Part shown: positions 6,219 to 9,938 of the stretch, one piece after another
Numbering within the stretch: the first letter of the stretch is position 1
Layout of the letters: the number at the start of each line of letters is the position of its first letter
NCBI GenBank assembly: GCA_001795345.1
Contig: MGON01000091.1
Location: 1 to 9,938, forward strand
From: Chloroflexi bacterium RIFCSPLOWO2_02_FULL_71_16
Lineage (GTDB): Bacteria > Chloroflexota > Limnocylindria > P2-11E
Length of the DNA: 9,938 nt
Direction of reading: 5' to 3'
Notes under the pieces: generated by a model
Databases searched by the model: none
What the model saw: only the letters and a program-made list of their open reading frames with translations
What the model was told of the DNA's origin: nothing
Program-made: the position numbers and the translations under genes

Positions 6219-6956
6219 TCACCGGAAGAGGTCCTTCTCCTTCGGACGGACATAGGTCTGGGCGGTCTCATCCGACCCCGGGAGCTCGAGACCGCGCACC
6301 ACGGCGACGGGGCAGCGGTCCAGCTTCCCCATCACCAGCTCGGCCGCCGCGGCGACCTCGTCCGCGAGGGCGATCTCGGTGACGCGCAGCTCGTACCCAT
6401 CCGGGTCGAACTGCCCGGCGTAGCGCTTGAGGGCGAGCATCCCCGCCACGCCGATGGCCACGTTCACGTGGCCCTCGCGCCACGCGCGCCCGAAGGTGTC
6501 CGTGACGACGACGGCGACGTCGGCGCCGGAGCGATCACCGAGCTCAGCGCGCAGACGTGCGGCGGAGGCATCCGGATCGAGCGGCAGGAGAACGACGGCG
6601 TCCGGCGCCCCCGCGTTCGACCGATCGACGCCGGCGTTCGCGCACACGAAGCCGTGATGCGTCTCCGCGATCAGGACCCCCCGCTCGAAGCGCACGATCG
6701 AGCGTGACTCGCGGAGCACGAGCTCCATCACCCGCGGGTCCCGTCCCGCTTCCTCGGCCATCTGGCGCGCGCGCGCGCTGGGCTCGACCGAGGAGAGGGC
6801 GATGACGCGGCCCTCCGCCTTCGAGACGATCTTCTGCGCCACGACGACCACGTCACGATCGCGCAACGGATCGGCGCCGAGGGCGCGCGCGATGAGTCCG
6901 GCGAGGTCGTCACCGGCGCGCACTTCGGGAAGGCCGGTGACCGGCCAGACGGTCAG
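6219..6956 (-). CDS. cofE: Coenzyme F420-0:L-glutamate ligase (CofE/FbiB N-terminal type)
   Basis: CofE adds gamma-linked glutamates to F420-0 using GTP, giving the polyglutamylated cofactor. The CofE signature runs through the protein: VWPVTGLPEVRAGDDLAGLI (residues 3-22), VVVVAQKIVSKAEGRVI (36-52), VVTDTFGRAWREGHVNVAIG (150-169), GMLALKRYAGQFD, TEIALADEVAAAAELVMG (193-210) and PVAVVRG. The length of ~245 aa equals archaeal CofE; the nitroreductase-like C-terminal domain of mycobacterial FbiB is absent. The start is a problem: conserved sequence begins right at a CTG (6956) and no in-frame ATG, GTG or TTG lies nearby upstream. GTG at the EVRAGDD motif would delete a conserved strand. I use CTG 6956 by default. 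The frame stays open far upstream only because of antisense GC-rich sequence over fgd. It heads the minus-strand run and is divergent from fgd by ~60 bp. Confidence 0.9.
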   Translation of the reverse strand: MTVWPVTGLPEVRAGDDLAGLIARALGADPLRDRDVVVVAQKIVSKAEGRVIALSSVEPSARARQMAEEAGRDPRVMELVLRESRSIVRFERGVLIAETHHGFVCANAGVDRSNAGAPDAVVLLPLDPDASAARLRAELGDRSGADVAVVVTDTFGRAWREGHVNVAIGVAGMLALKRYAGQFDPDGYELRVTEIALADEVAAAAELVMGKLDRCPVAVVRGLELPGSDETAQTYVRPKEKDLFR

Positions 6957-7012
6957 GGGTCCGATGCGGCGAGTGTGGCACCCGTGGACCCGCGCTGCGC
7001 GCGGTCGCCGCC

Positions 7013-7018
7013 TAGGAT
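7013..7018 (+). promoter_or_regulatory. Possible -10 element for fgd (TAGGAT)
   Basis: TAGGAT fits the TAnnnT -10 pattern and is one of few such matches in this 60-bp divergent gap. A transcript would begin about 7-8 nt downstream, at or just before GTG 7026. That would make fgd leaderless and begin the protein at LTLGWKASAEQ. No convincing -35 is seen. This is a single short match in a GC-rich gap. Confidence 0.25.
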
Positions 7019-8039
7019 GCGAGGCGTGCTGACCCTCGGCTGGAAGGCCTCCGCGGAGCAGTTCGGCCCGCGCGACCTCCTCGAGCTGGGCATCGCCGCG
7101 GAGGAGGCCGGCTTCGGCTCGATCGTCGTCAGCGACCACTTCCACCCGTGGCGCGACACCGACGGCCACGCGCCCTTCTCGTTCGCGTGGCTCGCGGCGA
7201 TCGGCCAGCGCACCCGGCGGGCGAGGCTCGGGACGAGCGTCGTCAGCCCGGGGTTCCGCTACCACCCGGCGATCGTGGCGCAGGCCGTCGCGACGCTGGC
7301 GGTGCTGACGCCGGGCCGGGTCTTCCTCGGCGTCGGCTCGGGCGAGGCCATGAACGAGGTGCCGGTGACCGTGGCCGAGTGGCCCGCGCCGCGCGAGCGG
7401 CAACTCCGCCTGCGCGAGGCCATCGTGCTCATCCGAAAGCTCTGGAGCGACGACTACGTGACGCACGAGGGCGAGCACTTCCGCACGCGCGAGGCGAAGA
7501 TCTTCGACAAGCCGACGGAGCCCGTGCCGATCCTGGTCGCGGCCGGAGGCCCGAAGGCGGCACGGATGGCCGGCGAGCTCGGGGACGGGATCATCGTGAC
7601 CAGCGGCAAGAAGCCTGAGCTCTATCGCGACGAGCTCGTCCCGGGTCTGGAGCGCGGCGCGCGCGAGGCCGGCAAGGATCCCGCACGGCTCGAGCGGATG
7701 ATCGAGATGAAGGTCTCGTACGACACCGACCGCGCCCGCGCGCTCGCGGACACGCGCGAGTGGGCGGCGCTCGCGCTCCCGGAGGAGGCGAAGCGAGGCG
7801 TGCAGGATCCGCGCGAGATGGAGCGCCGCTCGCGCGAGGGCGCGGACAACGCGCACACGAGGTTCATCGTGTCGAGCGACCCGGCCGAGGTGGTCGAGCG
7901 CATCCGTCCGTATCTCGAGCTCGGCTTCACCCACCTCGTCTTCCACCTGCCGGGCCGCGATCAGCGTCGCTCCATCGAGCTCGTCGGACGCGACGTCCTG
8001 CCCCGCCTGCGCGACCTTTACCCCGTCGCGGGCGGCTAG
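7017..8039 (+). CDS. fgd: F420-dependent glucose-6-phosphate dehydrogenase (LLM family)
   Basis: FGD oxidises glucose-6-phosphate to 6-phosphogluconolactone while reducing F420 to F420H2, the main F420H2 supply in mycobacteria. From ATG 7017 the protein is 340 aa (M. tuberculosis FGD1: 336) and matches it along its length: LGWKASAEQF, VVSDHFHPWR, GHAPFSF, LGTSVVSPGFRY, FLGVGSGEAMNE, AAGGPKAARMAG and LVFHLPGRDQRR. Catalytic D40, H41, W45 and E110 align with FGD1 D39, H40, W44 and E109. The phosphate-binding set K198, K259 and R283 appears here as K198, K259 and R282. That supports true glucose-6-phosphate activity rather than a looser F420-dependent relative, although the wider family includes other dehydrogenases. 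GTG 7026 (337 aa) is an alternative start and would fit leaderless initiation. The stop overlaps the next gene by one base, and cofE is divergent from it. Confidence 0.93.
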   Translation: MRGVLTLGWKASAEQFGPRDLLELGIAAEEAGFGSIVVSDHFHPWRDTDGHAPFSFAWLAAIGQRTRRARLGTSVVSPGFRYHPAIVAQAVATLAVLTPGRVFLGVGSGEAMNEVPVTVAEWPAPRERQLRLREAIVLIRKLWSDDYVTHEGEHFRTREAKIFDKPTEPVPILVAAGGPKAARMAGELGDGIIVTSGKKPELYRDELVPGLERGAREAGKDPARLERMIEMKVSYDTDRARALADTREWAALALPEEAKRGVQDPREMERRSREGADNAHTRFIVSSDPAEVVERIRPYLELGFTHLVFHLPGRDQRRSIELVGRDVLPRLRDLYPVAGG

Positions 8040-8455
8040 TGAAGGACGATCTCGTCGCGACCGCGCGCGTCGCGCGCCTCGCGACCTCGGACCAGTACGC
8101 CCGGCCACACGTGGTGCCGATCGTTTTCGTGTACGAGCACCCCCACCTGTACAGCCCGATCGACCGCAAGCCGAAGCGGTCCGACGACTGGCGCCGCCTC
8201 CGCCGCGTGCAGAACGTCGTCACGAACGGGCGCGCCAGCGTGGTGATCGACGTGTGGGACGAGGACTGGTCGAAGCTCCGCTACGTGCTGCTCGAAGGCA
8301 CCGCCGACGTCCTCGAGGTAGGTGATGAGCGAGATCGCTCGATCACACTGCTGGAAGCGAAGTACCCGCAGTACGCCAACATCCCGTTGGGCGACGCTCC
8401 GGTGATCCGCGTGACGGTCGAGCGGCGGCTCGAGTGGAGCGGCGCCGGGGAATAG
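8039..8455 (+). CDS. PPOX-class F420-dependent oxidoreductase (split beta-barrel FDOR family)
   Basis: This 138-aa flavin/deazaflavin-binding split-barrel protein begins with VARLATSDQYARPHVVPIVF (residues 11-30). It carries the family landmarks IDRKPKRSDDWRRLRRVQNV (41-60), VVIDVWDEDWSKLRYVLLEG (68-87) and EAKYPQY (106-112). These match the PPOX-class F420-dependent enzymes described in actinobacteria and Chloroflexota (Rv0121-like). Members use F420H2 to reduce, or simply bind, diverse substrates; the substrate here is unknown. GTG 8039 shares its G with the fgd stop (TAGTG), so it is translationally coupled to the enzyme that makes F420H2. This supports a producer/consumer pair. There is no clear independent ribosome site. 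The gene ends 36 bp before the peptidase start. Confidence 0.88.
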   Translation: MKDDLVATARVARLATSDQYARPHVVPIVFVYEHPHLYSPIDRKPKRSDDWRRLRRVQNVVTNGRASVVIDVWDEDWSKLRYVLLEGTADVLEVGDERDRSITLLEAKYPQYANIPLGDAPVIRVTVERRLEWSGAGE

Positions 8456-8491
8456 CATCGACCGCTCAGCCAACGCCATGGGGAGAGTGCC

Positions 8492-9938
8492 ATGACCATG
8501 ACCGAACGCCGCCCGACGCGCGGACGCATCGACCTCGCGGAGCTGGCGCGCCTGCCGAGCTTCTATTTCCCAGCGCTGTCGTACCAGCGAGATCGCGTCG
8601 CGTTCTACTCGGAGCGCACCGGACGCATCGAGCTCTACGTCATGGACCTGGCGACGAAGGCGACGAAGCAGGTCAGCCACGGCGAGGTGCCGCGGGCCCT
8701 CCGGACCGCGTTCACGTGGGACCGCGCCGACCGCCGCATCTTCTTCGGCCGCGACGAGGGCGGCAGCGAGCAGCACGACCTCTACGTCATCGACGTCGCC
8801 ACGAGCGAGGTGCGACAGCTGACGAGCGGCGGGATCGCCGAGCACCACGCGCTCGAGATGAGCCCCGACGACGAGTGGCTGCTCGTCGCGTCGAACCGGC
8901 CGCATCCCGACCGTCCGGACAAGCCGGGACAGCTGAACCTCTGGCGGATCCGCCCGGACGGGACCGACCTCCGGCCGATCACCGACCTTCCCTCACCCAC
9001 CTGGGCGGGCGCCCAGTGGAGCCCCGACGGCAGCTCGATCGCCTTCACCGCCAACGAGGAGATGGGCGACCTCAGGAACATGGACGGCTACGTCGTGCGG
9101 CCCGACGGGTCGGGCCTGCGCCGCGTCTTCCGGACGGGGGTCGGCTCCAAGGACCACGTCGTCTGGTGGCACCCGGACGGGAAGCGGCTGGCCGTGAACA
9201 GCGACGAGAGCGGCCTGTTCCGCGCCGGCATACTCGACGTGGAGACCGGGTCGGTCCGGTGGCTCGGCACCGGTAAGGTCGAGGAGCAGTCCCTGCGCTT
9301 CTCCGAGGATGGGAAGTGGCTCGCCTGCTACGCGAACCAGGACTCCCAGGTGAGGCCCGTCCTTTACGAAGTCGAGACCGGCACCCGGCGCGAGCTCGAT
9401 CTGCCGCCCGGGTTCGGCTACGGCGGGCTCTTCTACGACGGCGACCGGCGGCTCCTGATCAACTACGCCACCGACACGCAGCGCACGGCGCTGCTCGGCT
9501 ACGACCTCGAGACCGAGACGTACGAGACGCTCATCGCTCCGGAGTACGGCTCCATCGACCCGAGCATCTTCGTCCGGAGCGAGCACGTCTGGTACACGAG
9601 CTTCGACGGCATGAAGGTGCCGGCCATCCTTTACAAGCCGAGCGACGTTCCCGCGGGCGAGCGGCTGCCGGCGATCGTCGCGGTGCACGGCGGCCCGACC
9701 GGACAGTGGTTCCGGGCATTCGACCCATACGCGCAGTTCCTCGCGGACCGCGGCTTCGTCGTCCTGGAGCCGAACATCCGCGGCAGCACTGGCTACGGCG
9801 TGAAGTTCCGGGACTCGGCGCGCATGGACTGGGGCGGCGCGGACCTCGAGGACGTCGCCGCCGGCGCCAAATACCTCGGGTCACTGCCGTTCGTAGACCC
9901 CAAGCGCATCGCGGTCTTCGGCGGGAGCTACGGCGGGT
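8492..9938 (+). CDS. S9 family peptidase (prolyl oligopeptidase / acylaminoacyl-peptidase type), 3' truncated by window
   Basis: This cytoplasmic-type serine peptidase has an N-terminal beta-propeller and a C-terminal alpha/beta-hydrolase domain; no signal peptide is seen. The frame opens at ATG 8492 after a GGGGAGAG ribosome site and has no stop to 9938 (482 codons). Residues ~25-365 hold WD40/TolB-like propeller repeats (for example MSPDDEWLL, WSPDGSSIAF, WWHPDGKRLAV, FSEDGKWLA). SFDGMKVPAILYKP (371-384) opens the hydrolase domain, AVHGGPTGQW has the oxyanion-region HGGP (399-402), and FGGSYGG carries nucleophile Ser479 at 9926-9928. The catalytic Asp and His would lie beyond the window, where a typical 600-650-aa protein would finish. 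It follows the PPOX gene by 36 bp and may share its transcript. No functional link to F420 is evident. Confidence 0.93.
   Translation, partial: MTMTERRPTRGRIDLAELARLPSFYFPALSYQRDRVAFYSERTGRIELYVMDLATKATKQVSHGEVPRALRTAFTWDRADRRIFFGRDEGGSEQHDLYVIDVATSEVRQLTSGGIAEHHALEMSPDDEWLLVASNRPHPDRPDKPGQLNLWRIRPDGTDLRPITDLPSPTWAGAQWSPDGSSIAFTANEEMGDLRNMDGYVVRPDGSGLRRVFRTGVGSKDHVVWWHPDGKRLAVNSDESGLFRAGILDVETGSVRWLGTGKVEEQSLRFSEDGKWLACYANQDSQVRPVLYEVETGTRRELDLPPGFGYGGLFYDGDRRLLINYATDTQRTALLGYDLETETYETLIAPEYGSIDPSIFVRSEHVWYTSFDGMKVPAILYKPSDVPAGERLPAIVAVHGGPTGQWFRAFDPYAQFLADRGFVVLEPNIRGSTGYGVKFRDSARMDWGGADLEDVAAGAKYLGSLPFVDPKRIAVFGGSYGG

Noticed and set aside
5181..6707. 508-codon plus-strand ORF opposite the nitrilase and cofE genes
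   Set aside because: It is antisense to two conserved enzymes with intact active sites, and its own translation is Val/Arg/Leu-rich without motifs.
6219..6956. Full bifunctional FbiB (ligase plus nitroreductase-like domain)
   Set aside because: The frame stops right after the CofE domain and the next gene is a nitrilase-family enzyme; the C-terminal FbiB domain is not in the window.
6957..8108. Upstream extension of the cofE frame to a 629-codon minus-strand ORF
   Set aside because: It lies antisense to the well-supported fgd gene, has a low-complexity Arg/Ala/Leu-rich composition and no family match. Open antisense frames are expected at this GC content.

Overview
The window is about 9.9 kb of very GC-rich DNA, densely coding with G/C-ending codons. 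It looks like a chromosomal segment from a high-GC, F420-producing bacterium. The ECF sigma/DUF5667 pairing, a stand-alone CofE-type F420:glutamate ligase, an F420-dependent glucose-6-phosphate dehydrogenase and possible leaderless starts fit Actinomycetota or F420-positive Chloroflexota (Limnocylindria/Thermomicrobia-like). The sequence alone does not decide between them. I see no rRNA, tRNA, CRISPR array, insertion sequence or phage gene.

Region 1 (1-1840) is a regulatory module. A minus-strand ECF sigma factor overlaps by ATGA a membrane-anchored DUF5667 protein, which runs off the left edge and is a candidate anti-sigma factor. Divergent from them is a secreted, extremely acidic DUF5667 protein. 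A near-palindromic element between the two arms reads as an ECF-type promoter (AAC, 17 bp, CGTT) on both strands. A strong hairpin closes the module against the convergent next gene.

Region 2 (1841-6956) is a run of six minus-strand genes. In transcription order they are a CofE-like F420-0:gamma-glutamyl ligase, a beta-ureidopropionase-like nitrilase-family amidohydrolase, a small membrane-anchored protein, a DUF1761 membrane protein, a dihydropyrimidinase/D-hydantoinase, and an ornithine cyclodeaminase/mu-crystallin-family NAD(P)-binding protein. Dihydropyrimidinase plus beta-ureidopropionase are steps 2 and 3 of reductive pyrimidine (uracil/thymine) or hydantoin catabolism. Step 1, dihydropyrimidine dehydrogenase, is not in the window.

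Region 3 (7017-9938) is a plus-strand run divergent from cofE. It holds an fgd-like F420-dependent glucose-6-phosphate dehydrogenase with the catalytic and phosphate-binding residues of the mycobacterial enzyme, then a one-base-overlapping PPOX-class F420-dependent protein, then an S9 prolyl-oligopeptidase-family peptidase truncated just after its catalytic serine.

Together the centre of the window pairs F420 tail maturation (cofE), F420 reduction (fgd) and a likely F420H2 user (PPOX), next to pyrimidine/hydantoin catabolism. The least described part is the ECF sigma factor flanked by two different DUF5667 proteins with a mirrored promoter.
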